From positions 220,501 to 284,500 of the forward strand of contig SEFT01000003.1 in NCBI GenBank assembly GCA_004144175.1: a stretch of 64,000 nucleotides of DNA. The letters run 5' to 3'. The stretch comes from Sphingobacteriales bacterium (GTDB lineage Bacteria; Bacteroidota; Bacteroidia; Chitinophagales; Chitinophagaceae). A program made the translations under genes and the position numbers. Each line of letters opens with the position of its first letter. The first letter of the stretch is position 1. This document shows positions 40,990 through 50,102 of the stretch, one piece after another. The notes beneath the pieces were generated by a model. It did not search any database. It was given only the letters and a program-made list of their open reading frames with translations, and was not told the origin of the DNA.

Positions 40990-42375
40990 TTATTTAAGCC
41001 TTTCCATACAGTCTGCCAGTGCTATCATTTCCTGTGCACCACTGGTAAAGTCTTTAAGGCTTACCATCTGCTTTTCTCGCTCTTCATCACCAGCCAGTAT
41101 CACATAGGCGAAGCCGCGCTTATTCGCATACTTCATTTGCTTATCAAACTTAGCCGCATCTGGGTATATCTCTGCTGCTATACCTGCTGCTCTTAATTGC
41201 TTTAATACACTGAGTGCATAGGTCTCATTCGCACCACCAAAATTGGTTAGCATCACTTTAGAGCCACCTACCGATGCAGGGAAAAGCTCCAGCTCTTCCA
41301 TTACATCATAAGTACGATCGATACCAAACGATACTCCAACACCCGATAACCCCTTCACACCAAATAACCCGGTGAGATCATCATACCTGCCGCCACCGCC
41401 TATGCTACCGATTTTTACGGCGCGACATACTACCTCTACAATAACTCCTGTATAGTAATTCAATCCACGGGCCAGGCTTATGTCTACTTCAATAGCTGCC
41501 TGCCAATTAGCATCAGCTAATTCATTATGGTAGGCCAGTGTTTGTCTTATTTCTTCAATGCCCTTCATGCCTGTTTCACTGGTTGCCATTATCTGTTCCA
41601 GCGATGCAAGTTTCCCCTCATTCGTTCCAGTTACTTCGATAACCTTTTTTATACTGCTGATACCATCATCGCTGATGCCCCGTTGTTGTAGTTCATTTGC
41701 TACGCCGTCCCATCCTATCTTATCCAGCTTATCCAGCGCAATGGTTATATCCATCATCATTTCAGGTGCGCCACATACCTCTGCCAGTCCTGCCAACAGC
41801 TTACGGCTGTTTACTTTGATGGCAACCTGCGGCAATTTTAATTGATGAAATGCACTTTGATAGATGCATAATAATTCGGCCTCATTGATAAGCGAAGTAC
41901 TGCCTACCACGTCCGCATCGCACTGCCAGAATTCACGATACCTGCCCTTCTGCGGACGGTCAGCACGCCATACCGGTTGCATCTGATAGCGGCGGAAGGG
42001 TAATGCCAGTTCGTGCTGGTGCATGACCACATAACGTGCGAAAGGAATAGTAAGATCGTAGCGCAATGCGCGCTCGGTGATGGCGGGTGTAGAATAAGGC
42101 TTGCTCAATACCTTATTCCATTCGTCGTTCAGCTTTCCCTTGTCTGCATCCTTCTTTTCATGCAGGCCGTTATTGAGTACTTTAAATATTAGGCGGTCTC
42201 CCTCTTCACCGTACTTGCCTGTGAGCGTCACAAGGTTCTCCATCGAAGGGGTCTCCAATGGCTGAAAACCGTATTGCTCAAATATATTGCGCAGCGTATT
42301 GAATATATATTGCCGCTTCCTCACTTCTTCAGGCGAAAAATCGCGGGTACCCTGCGGTATAGATGGTTTAGACAT
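40990..42375 (-). CDS. hisS: Histidyl-tRNA synthetase
   Basis: IPQGTRDFSPEE, class II motifs (RYDLTIPFARYV, RYREFWQCDADVVG), GGGRYDDLTGLFG. Confidence 0.97.
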   Translation of the reverse strand: MSKPSIPQGTRDFSPEEVRKRQYIFNTLRNIFEQYGFQPLETPSMENLVTLTGKYGEEGDRLIFKVLNNGLHEKKDADKGKLNDEWNKVLSKPYSTPAITERALRYDLTIPFARYVVMHQHELALPFRRYQMQPVWRADRPQKGRYREFWQCDADVVGSTSLINEAELLCIYQSAFHQLKLPQVAIKVNSRKLLAGLAEVCGAPEMMMDITIALDKLDKIGWDGVANELQQRGISDDGISSIKKVIEVTGTNEGKLASLEQIMATSETGMKGIEEIRQTLAYHNELADANWQAAIEVDISLARGLNYYTGVIVEVVCRAVKIGSIGGGGRYDDLTGLFGVKGLSGVGVSFGIDRTYDVMEELELFPASVGGSKVMLTNFGGANETYALSVLKQLRAAGIAAEIYPDAAKFDKQMKYANKRGFAYVILAGDEEREKQMVSLKDFTSGAQEMIALADCMERLK

Positions 42376-42384
42376 AATCTCTTG

Positions 42385-42840
42385 TTACTTATACTTTTTA
42401 ATAATAGCATCGCAGGTACGGTCTATCAGCTCATATACCGGCAGGTATCCTTCCTCTGTGCCATACCATGGGTCGGGTACCGAACCGTTACTACCCTCCT
42501 CCAGCTCATTCAGGAAGTATTCTACCTTGCTCATATCTACCTTCCTGCCCCCTATTCTTTTTATCTCATCATATACATCCCCGGCCATCGCATATATCTT
42601 ATCGTACCGCTCAAAATCGGCAGCGCTAAACTGCTTTGCGCGCTGCATAGATATATCTACACCATTGGCATGACATAACTTCTGCGAAAAACGATGCGGC
42701 GCCGAACCAATATGGTAAGACTCTGTACCGGCCGATGTTACTTCCCAGTCCAGACCGTGCTGCTGTATCTTATGCCGCATCAGCCCTTCGGCTATCGGCG
42801 ATCGGCAGATATTCCCCAAACATACCATCAGTATCTTCAT
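42385..42840 (-). CDS. Low-molecular-weight protein tyrosine phosphatase
   Basis: ILMVCLGNICRSPIAEG (CX5R loop) and VPDPWYG. Confidence 0.95.
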   Translation of the reverse strand: MKILMVCLGNICRSPIAEGLMRHKIQQHGLDWEVTSAGTESYHIGSAPHRFSQKLCHANGVDISMQRAKQFSAADFERYDKIYAMAGDVYDEIKRIGGRKVDMSKVEYFLNELEEGSNGSVPDPWYGTEEGYLPVYELIDRTCDAIIKKYK

Positions 42841-42856
42841 AGCTCCTGCAAAGCGG

Positions 42857-42864
42857 CAAAACTA
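42857..42864 (-). promoter_or_regulatory. TAGTTTTG -7-type element upstream of LMW-PTP
   Basis: Plus-strand CAAAACTA; -33 not obvious. Confidence 0.35.
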
Positions 42865-42919
42865 TTCCATTTAAATCTTTTTTCTACATCACTGCACCGT
42901 TATTACTATTTTTAGCAGC

Positions 42920-44038
42920 TTGATGGAGCCAAAAAATTGTAGCATTCTTACTATTGCCCCTTACCGGATCCTGCCCCCGCGCAATGGCGGGCAGCTCAGT
43001 ATTACCTACCTGCACCACTACCTGGGTATGGCTTGCTCTACCAATGTAGTGAGCACAAAAGATAATGACCCGGCGGACAACTACTCTTTTCAGTTACATC
43101 CCGTTTTTAATACATCGGCTACCCGGTATGTGCCGTTCAACCAGTTCCAGAAGCTGAGTAGTATTGCCAAAGCTTACGATGCCACCTCCATTATTTGCGA
43201 GCATCCGTATATGGCCATCACGGCAGCTGCACTTGCCCGTAAGCTCAAGATCAACTGGTACCTCCGAAGCCAGAACATTGAGTCGGAACGTTTCCGCCAG
43301 CTAGGCAAGCCCTGGTGGAAGATGCTGGCGCTGTATGAACGATACGCCATGGAACTTTCTAATGGTGTACTATTCATTACACAGGAAGATGCCGACTGGG
43401 CCATGCGCAACTACCGCATACCTGCCAGCAAAGCACACGTGGTACCCTTCGGCACTACCCTAGCTGCAAAGCCGGAAATGACAAGTGGCAGGAAAGAAAA
43501 AATAGCGCAGGAGCTAAACCTGGATGCAAACAAAAAGTGGATATATTTTCTGGGGGTGCTGGATTACAAGCCTAATGAAGACGCAGTGCGATTCATACTG
43601 GACCATGTATTGCCCGGACTAGGCGAAGATGCATCTAACTATGAAGTACTGATAGGTGGCAAAGGGCTTTCCGAAGAGTTACAGCAGCGCATTGCACGTA
43701 CAGAAGGTATCAACTACCTGGGCTTTGTACCCGACCTCGACCTGTTCTTAAAAGCTTGCGATATTATGGTAAATCCAATCCTTTCAGGCGGAGGTATTAA
43801 AACCAAACTGGTAGAGGCGCTGGCTTATAATAAACTGGTAGTGAGTACAGAGAACGGAGCGGCAGGGATCATCCGGAGCGCTTGCGGCAACAATATGAAA
43901 GTAACTAACGACTGGAAAGCATTTGTCGATGCTATCAAAAGCATTAGTACACAGGTGCCGGATATAGCAGATGATTTTTATAAAACTTACTTCTGGGGTA
44001 ATATCGCGCGGAAAGTTATCTCCATAGTTCACTGCTAG
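42920..44038 (+). CDS. Glycosyltransferase (GT4-like)
   Basis: APYRILPPRNGGQLSITYLHHYL; WIYFLGVLDYKPNEDAVRFILDHVLPGL; NPILSGGGIKTKLVEALAYNKLVVSTENGAAGI. Confidence 0.88.
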   Translation: MMEPKNCSILTIAPYRILPPRNGGQLSITYLHHYLGMACSTNVVSTKDNDPADNYSFQLHPVFNTSATRYVPFNQFQKLSSIAKAYDATSIICEHPYMAITAAALARKLKINWYLRSQNIESERFRQLGKPWWKMLALYERYAMELSNGVLFITQEDADWAMRNYRIPASKAHVVPFGTTLAAKPEMTSGRKEKIAQELNLDANKKWIYFLGVLDYKPNEDAVRFILDHVLPGLGEDASNYEVLIGGKGLSEELQQRIARTEGINYLGFVPDLDLFLKACDIMVNPILSGGGIKTKLVEALAYNKLVVSTENGAAGIIRSACGNNMKVTNDWKAFVDAIKSISTQVPDIADDFYKTYFWGNIARKVISIVHC

Positions 44039-44706
44039 GCACCTGCGCCATTAAATACATACTGTATAATGTTGGCCCCCATCTGCAGCGACTGCACATG
44101 TTTCTCCTGCTCGTCATTATGCACTTCGGGGTCTTCCCAGCCATCACCAAGATCGGTTTCGGTAGTGTAGTAGCATACCAATCGGCCTTTATATATCAAG
44201 CCATAACCTTTAGGCGGCTTCTTGTCGTGGTCATGTATCTTGGGCACACCGTTCGGGAATTTAAACTTCTGTGCATAAATAGGATGCGAGAAGGGCAGCT
44301 CAACCAATGCCAACTCGGGAAATACTTTCTTTAATGCAGGGCGTACATATTCATCCAACCCGTAGTTATCGTCAATATGCAGGAAACCGCCGCCCTCCAG
44401 ATACTTACGCAGGTTCTGTGCTTCCGCATCGGTAAGCACCCAGCGCCCATGACCGGTCATGTGTACAAAAGGATAGTTGAAAATATCAGGACTGGCTGCC
44501 TCTACCTGTGCTTCCTGCGGATCGAAGCGGGTACCCAACTGCTGATTGCAAAAGACAGCAAGATTCTTCAGTGCAGTAGGGTTAGCATACCAGTCGCCAC
44601 CTCCGCCATATACTAATAGCCCCAACTTCAAGTTCTGAGCATAAGAGCCTGCAAAGCAAAACATCAATGCGGCCAGCGCCACTATCTTTCGTATCCTATT
44701 ATGCAT
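44035..44706 (-). CDS. DUF4159 domain-containing exported protein
   Basis: Signal peptide; GGGDWYANPTALKNLAVFCNQQLGTRFDPQEAQVEA...PFVHMTGHGRWVLTDAEAQNLRKYLEGGGFLHIDDNYG. Confidence 0.9.
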   Translation of the reverse strand: MHNRIRKIVALAALMFCFAGSYAQNLKLGLLVYGGGGDWYANPTALKNLAVFCNQQLGTRFDPQEAQVEAASPDIFNYPFVHMTGHGRWVLTDAEAQNLRKYLEGGGFLHIDDNYGLDEYVRPALKKVFPELALVELPFSHPIYAQKFKFPNGVPKIHDHDKKPPKGYGLIYKGRLVCYYTTETDLGDGWEDPEVHNDEQEKHVQSLQMGANIIQYVFNGAGA

Positions 44707-45424
44707 TGTTTATCAGGTTAAAGTACGCACAGGCAGCCATGGCTGCTGTCTCCGTGCGCAGGCGCTGTTCTCCCAGGGAAATACCCATGTAACCTTTCGC
44801 CTCACATAAAGTTACTTCCTCTTCGGTAAAATCTCCCTCAGGACCTATCAATAAAATGGTTCCCTTATCGCGATTTAACATTTTGGTGACCGGAGTGCGT
44901 TCTTTCTCATCGATGCAATGGGCTACCAGCTTCTGTGGCTCGTTGTATTGCTCCAGCACTTTTTCCAACGTTGTTGCTTCGGCAAGTACAGGCAGATGGC
45001 TCTGTTGCGATTGCAGCATGGCCGACACAAGGATGTTGTTCCACCTGTCAAAGCGCGTCTTTTCGCGTTCGGTGCGTTTGGTTATGAGTGGGATGATTGT
45101 GCGGACGCCTAGCTCCGTTGCCTTTTCCAGCAGCCATTCATTGCGGCTGGCATTTTTGGTGAAGGCTATCCCCAAATGAAAAACGTGAGCCTTTAGCGGA
45201 ATAAAGCTCACATCTTCAATTATTACTTTACATTTTTTCTTTTCGGCCGTGGCTATACTTACTATTGCTGTATAGCCCCTGCCATTGGTAAGACGGATAC
45301 GATCATTCACCTGCATGCGCAATACCTGTACAATATGTTTTGCCGTGTCTTCGCTTAGCCATATCTCTTTACCCGCCTCCAGGTCTGCATCATAATAAAA
45401 TAATGGTAACGCCATAGGAGACAA
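44699..45424 (-). CDS. rsmE: 16S rRNA (uracil(1498)-N(3))-methyltransferase
   Basis: HIVQVLRMQVNDRIRLTNGRG; LIGPEGDFTEEEV; ISLGEQRLRTETAAMAA. Confidence 0.95.
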   Translation of the reverse strand: MSPMALPLFYYDADLEAGKEIWLSEDTAKHIVQVLRMQVNDRIRLTNGRGYTAIVSIATAEKKKCKVIIEDVSFIPLKAHVFHLGIAFTKNASRNEWLLEKATELGVRTIIPLITKRTEREKTRFDRWNNILVSAMLQSQQSHLPVLAEATTLEKVLEQYNEPQKLVAHCIDEKERTPVTKMLNRDKGTILLIGPEGDFTEEEVTLCEAKGYMGISLGEQRLRTETAAMAACAYFNLINNA

Positions 45425-45441
45425 AGTAACTAAATAGATAA

Positions 45442-46026
45442 CTAACGCAAAACCATCTGCTTCTCTGTGATCATTTTCCTAAGGTTGATAAGGCCATAGC
45501 GCATACGGCCCAGCGCCGTATTGATGCTTACCGAAGTAAGATCAGCTATCTCTTTGAAACTGAGATCACCATACATGCGCAGCACAATCACCTCACGCTG
45601 GTCTTCCGGAAGCTGCTCTATTAACTGCCTTACGCTTTGGTCTACCTGCCGGCGCTCCATTTTATCAGATGCTGACTCCACCATATCTGAAAACAGATGG
45701 GAGATATCCGAACCATCGGGCAGTGTTACAGGCACCTGGTTTTTTACCTTGCGAAAGTGGTCCATACATAGGTTATGCCCTATACGGATGGCCCATGGCA
45801 GGAACTTACCCTGGTCGGAGTAACGCCCCTCCCGCATTGTTTTGATCAGTTTCAAAAAGGTGTCCTGGAAAATATCTTCGGCAAGATACTTGTCCTTCAC
45901 CATCATGTAAATAGACGTATATATCTTATCCTTATAACGATAAATAAGGGCTTCAAGTGACTGATCATCTCCATTAAGAAAAGAATGAATCAGTTCCGAA
46001 TCGGACTGTTGGTGGATTAATTGCAT
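45442..46026 (-). CDS. ECF RNA polymerase sigma factor
   Basis: Region 2 (YKDKIYTSIYMMVKDKYLAEDIFQDTFLKLI) and region 4 (LPEDQREVIVLRMYGDLSFKEIADLTSVSINTALGRMRYGL). Confidence 0.95.
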   Translation of the reverse strand: MQLIHQQSDSELIHSFLNGDDQSLEALIYRYKDKIYTSIYMMVKDKYLAEDIFQDTFLKLIKTMREGRYSDQGKFLPWAIRIGHNLCMDHFRKVKNQVPVTLPDGSDISHLFSDMVESASDKMERRQVDQSVRQLIEQLPEDQREVIVLRMYGDLSFKEIADLTSVSINTALGRMRYGLINLRKMITEKQMVLR

Positions 46027-46367
46027 ATACTTCTACTTTTTAAAGCGTATAGCTTCAGGCCATGCCGTAAAATATTTTAAGTAGAAATATTGCTTATAAG
46101 CGAGCGTTTTTGAGATTATTTAACGTACCAGCTAAAATATTATTGCGCAAACGTTGTAAAAAAGTTAAAACAAATACTGAGCCAAATATTAAAGTGGGAG
46201 ATAAATTTACTGCTATTTGTAAAGAAAGACAATGGTCTGTTAAAAAGAGTTGGCGTTTTTCGGCCTTTAACATGATTTTGTGATTTCTGCATGACAAACC
46301 TATGCGCATCCATTCTGCCAGGCTTAGTATTAAGATGCAATTGCGATAACGATTAGACTATAAAATC

Positions 46368-46399
46368 AAAATCCCGGACACCTAGTGATCCGGGATTTT
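46368..46399 (-). terminator. Terminator downstream of small basic exported protein
   Basis: AAAATCCCGGA-loop-TCCGGGATTTT. Confidence 0.7.
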
Positions 46400-46419
46400 T
46401 ATGCAGACAAAAAGGAACC

Positions 46420-46830
46420 TTATTTGTGACGGAACTGCCTTTCGTTGTAGCGGCCATTGTTCCAGCTACTACCGCCGCCGTTGTTGTTATATCTTCCGTA
46501 ACCCTTGCCTCTGAACTGACGGTCGTGTTTTTGGGCATATATGTTGCGGCCCATATGCTTCTGTTGCTTGCGGATGAACATACGTTCTTTACGGCTCATC
46601 CTTCCATCGGCCATAGCCATTTGCTTATAGTGGCGTATGCGCGACTGATCGTTTCGCAGTTGCATGGCCTCTCGCTTAGTGAGCGATCCATTTCTTACGC
46701 CGTGCTGTATACGGTGCCTTTGGTCTTGCTGTGCGCGATTGATGTTTCTTCTGCTGTGTGGCTGCGCTTCGGCTACAGCGCTTATGAATAAGGCGCCGAC
46801 CAGTGAAGCAATAAAAATGATCTGTTTCAT
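46420..46830 (-). CDS. Small basic exported protein of unknown function
   Basis: Signal peptide MKQIIFIASLVGALFISAVAEAQ; RIQHGVRNGSLTKREAMQLRNDQ...ADGRMSRKERMFIRKQQ; Gly/Asn-rich C-terminus. Confidence 0.65.
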   Translation of the reverse strand: MKQIIFIASLVGALFISAVAEAQPHSRRNINRAQQDQRHRIQHGVRNGSLTKREAMQLRNDQSRIRHYKQMAMADGRMSRKERMFIRKQQKHMGRNIYAQKHDRQFRGKGYGRYNNNGGGSSWNNGRYNERQFRHK

Positions 46831-46900
46831 AACTCCTCGTTTCGTTTTATATACAATAGACCGCTTATTGAAACAACAGTTTAATAGACTGGTGTTAAAG

Positions 46901-46930
46901 AAAACAAAAAGCTCCCGTAGATACGGGAGC
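46901..46930 (-). terminator. Terminator downstream of ftsZ
   Basis: GCTCCCGT-agat-ACGGGAGC; A-rich flank gives T tract on minus strand. Confidence 0.75.
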
Positions 46931-46966
46931 TGTTACGCAATATGAATATATAACAAAAGAGAACCC

Positions 46967-48586
46967 TTAGTCCGGCTTCTTACCATCAAGGAATGTATTG
47001 ATGGTTTGAATGCTTGCCTGGCCATTCTGCTGGTCGTTGTAACCAACTGTATAGCCGCTGTAATAAGTGTCGGTAGCTGAAGGCGGTGTATCGTTGCCTA
47101 GCTGCATGTTGCGGCGTACATAGGCCGGTACATTTTCTACGTCATCGTTTCCTTCGCTTCCTTTTATATTGAAGCTCATGCGGCGCAGGCGCTCTGCACG
47201 GTCTTCCAATGCACGTTTCTGCTCTTCAAATCTTCTTTTCTCTTCCATCTCGTCTGCCGACAGTACATGGTCGCCTATCTTCATAGAAGGCTGCTGCTGA
47301 GGTGTTTCATTTTTTATTACCAGTTGCATAGGTATTTCATCCGGCGCTTCATTTACAGCACTTGCCTGAGCGGCACTAGCTGTAGGTGTTTCATTACCAG
47401 CCAGCGTGAATTGCTCACGGCCACTATTAGCTTGCGGATTGAAATAAGACTGAGGTGCAGGATTAGCTTGTGCCTGTGGCGCTTCTACCAGTGTAGGCGC
47501 CATGGCATCTTTCCTTTCAACAGGTTGTGGCGCTGGTGCCGATGCAGCATTGTTCTCACCTAGTCTTACCACAATTTTCTCCGGCTCTGCATTCCTTACC
47601 GGGAAGTCAGCAGCTACTTCTTTATAGTTGAAGCCTGTAGCAATAACGGTTACAGCTATCTTATCGCCCAGGTTCGGGTCGTGGCCCATACCTAGGATAA
47701 CATCGCAGTTGTCGCCGGCTTGTTGCTGTACGTATGCCTGTATCGCTTCTGCTTCATCCATCGTATGCTCAAACTCACCCGCTGCCGATGTAATGTTCAG
47801 CAACAGCCATTTAGCACCGCGTATGTCGCTATCGTTCAGTAGCGGAGAGTTTAGCGCCTGCTCTACTGCATGCAGTGCACGGTTTTCGCCTGATACAGCA
47901 GCCGCACCCAGTATGGCTACACCACCGTTCTTCATTACCGTACACACGTCAGCAAAGTCAACGTTGATCTGGCCTGTTGTGTTGATCACATCTGTGATAC
48001 ATTTAGCAGCAGTAGCCAGTATGTCATCAGCTTTAGCAAATGCCTGAGTGAAAGGCAGGTTGCCGAATTGCTGACGCAATTTGTCGTTCGAAATGATCAG
48101 GATCGTATCTACATGCTCGCGCATACGGTCGATACCTTCCTGCGCCTGCTTCATACGCTTACGGCCTTCGTAAGTAAATGGCGTAGTAACGATACCTACG
48201 GTGAGGATGCCCAGGTCGCGGCATATCTTAGCTACTACAGGTGCACCACCTGTACCGGTACCACCGCCCATACCGGCAGTGATGAACGCCATGCGCGTAT
48301 TTACCTTCAATATTTTTGCAACATCATCCAGGCTCTCTTCGCAAGACAGCTTGCCGATCTCCGGATTAGCGCCTGCGCCAAGGCCTTGTGTAAGATGTGG
48401 CCCCAGTTGAATTTTGTTTGGTACCGGGCTCAGTGCAAGTGCCTGAGAATCGGTGTTACAGATCACAAAGTCTACCGCCTCTATATTAAGACTGTGCATG
48501 TAGTTTACGGCATTGCCGCCACCACCACCTACGCCTATCACTTTAATGATAGACGACTGATTTTTCGGAATTTCAAAATGTATCAT
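46967..48586 (-). CDS. ftsZ: Cell division protein FtsZ
   Basis: VIGVGGGGGNAVNYM, GMGGGTGTGGAPVVAKI tubulin signature. Confidence 0.98.
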   Translation of the reverse strand: MIHFEIPKNQSSIIKVIGVGGGGGNAVNYMHSLNIEAVDFVICNTDSQALALSPVPNKIQLGPHLTQGLGAGANPEIGKLSCEESLDDVAKILKVNTRMAFITAGMGGGTGTGGAPVVAKICRDLGILTVGIVTTPFTYEGRKRMKQAQEGIDRMREHVDTILIISNDKLRQQFGNLPFTQAFAKADDILATAAKCITDVINTTGQINVDFADVCTVMKNGGVAILGAAAVSGENRALHAVEQALNSPLLNDSDIRGAKWLLLNITSAAGEFEHTMDEAEAIQAYVQQQAGDNCDVILGMGHDPNLGDKIAVTVIATGFNYKEVAADFPVRNAEPEKIVVRLGENNAASAPAPQPVERKDAMAPTLVEAPQAQANPAPQSYFNPQANSGREQFTLAGNETPTASAAQASAVNEAPDEIPMQLVIKNETPQQQPSMKIGDHVLSADEMEEKRRFEEQKRALEDRAERLRRMSFNIKGSEGNDDVENVPAYVRRNMQLGNDTPPSATDTYYSGYTVGYNDQQNGQASIQTINTFLDGKKPD

Positions 48587-48660
48587 ACTACTTTAATTTT
48601 TTTGATTGGGGGTTAGTAAAGTGTGTGAATTGGTTTTGTCTCTTTTGCTATTGTGTTTTG

Positions 48661-50076
48661 TTATTTTATTTCCTCGTCCTCTACTTCTTCAAAGAAGCTC
48701 ATGAACTTTCCTTTCAGCCCGTCAAACAAGCGCTTCAGGTTCTCGTTGCGCTTCTTTTGTTTGTGCTGCACTTGTTCATCTATATCATCTTCTGTTTCTT
48801 CTTCCACCTGCGGTGTTACATTGGCTACAGCTTCCGCTACTACGGGCTTCATAGCCTCTTCGTTGAAGTGAATGTAGTTGCCGCCATCGCCGATAAAGCG
48901 CATACGACCGTTCTCAAAGTCGTGGTAGCCTCTCAGGATAAGACCAATACAGGTTGAGTACATCGGGTTCATCAGCGACTCGGTATGACCGCCTGCCAGA
49001 TGCTCGTTCGGGTGACCGATGCGTGCTCCAAGGCCGGTTACATACTCTGTAAGCTGTATGATGTGCTTCATCTGAGCGCCACCACCTGTCAGGATGATAC
49101 CGCCGTATAGTTTCTTATCCAGGTCTATCTGTTTAAGATGATACACTACGTAGTCGAGTATCTCCTGCATACGCGCCTGTATGATGTGCGCCAGGTTCTT
49201 CACCGATATTTCCTTCGGCGGAAGACCACGCAGGCCCGGGATGGTGATGTAGGCATTGGCATTGGCCTCATCAGCCAGTGCGGTACCAAACTGCACCTTC
49301 ATCTGCTCGGCCTGTGCACGCAGTACGCCGAGTCCGTTGCGTATATCATTTGTAATGTTTACACCTGCATATGGTATCACCGCAGTATGCTTCAGCATAC
49401 CATCGTAGAACACCGCCATGTCGGTAGTACCACCGCCTATATCCACGATAGCCACACCTGCTTCCAGGTCTTCATCGTTCATTACAGCGGCAGCCGATGC
49501 CAGTGGCTGCAATACAAGATCTCTTGTATTGAGGTTCGACTTGTCTACACAACGTTTGATGTTGCGTATGGCATTGCGGTCACCGGTAATGATGTGGAAA
49601 TTAGCGCCGATCTTCACCCCGCTCATCCCGATCGGGTCCAGCACGTTCGATGTATTGTCTACATTGAACTCCTGTGGAATAATATCGATGATCTGGTCGC
49701 CGGCAGGGATATAAGTTTTATACTGATCGCGCACCAGCAGATCAATATCTTCCTTATTGATTTCTTCCTCAACGCGTGTGCGCACACGGTCGCCACGGGT
49801 TTGCAGGCTCTTGATATGCTGGCCGGCAATGCCAACATATACTTCCTTGATCTCCAGGTTCGGATTCGATTGCAGGCATTTCTCAATTGCCTGCTCGATA
49901 GAGCGGATACATTGCTCGATGTTCATCACCACACCATGGCTGACACCGGCCGACTCCGCCCGTCCCATTCCCAGGACCTCAAGCTTGCCAAACTCGTTTT
50001 TCCGGCCCGCTATCGCAACTACTTTCGTCGTCCCGATGTCGAGGCCTACAATTACTGGTTGTTCTTTTTTACTCAT
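48661..50076 (-). CDS. ftsA: Cell division protein FtsA
   Basis: IVGLDIGTTKVVAIAGR, VDIGGGTTDMAVF; amphipathic C-terminal helix NLKRLFDGLKGKFMSFFEE. Confidence 0.97.
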   Translation of the reverse strand: MSKKEQPVIVGLDIGTTKVVAIAGRKNEFGKLEVLGMGRAESAGVSHGVVMNIEQCIRSIEQAIEKCLQSNPNLEIKEVYVGIAGQHIKSLQTRGDRVRTRVEEEINKEDIDLLVRDQYKTYIPAGDQIIDIIPQEFNVDNTSNVLDPIGMSGVKIGANFHIITGDRNAIRNIKRCVDKSNLNTRDLVLQPLASAAAVMNDEDLEAGVAIVDIGGGTTDMAVFYDGMLKHTAVIPYAGVNITNDIRNGLGVLRAQAEQMKVQFGTALADEANANAYITIPGLRGLPPKEISVKNLAHIIQARMQEILDYVVYHLKQIDLDKKLYGGIILTGGGAQMKHIIQLTEYVTGLGARIGHPNEHLAGGHTESLMNPMYSTCIGLILRGYHDFENGRMRFIGDGGNYIHFNEEAMKPVVAEAVANVTPQVEEETEDDIDEQVQHKQKKRNENLKRLFDGLKGKFMSFFEEVEDEEIK

Positions 50077-50102
50077 ACTGCGTCCCCTTTAAAAATGTAT
50101 TA

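Noticed and set aside
46094-46340. Short minus-strand ORFs upstream of the small basic protein region
   Set aside because: No start context, no homology signal; intergenic AT-rich DNA.
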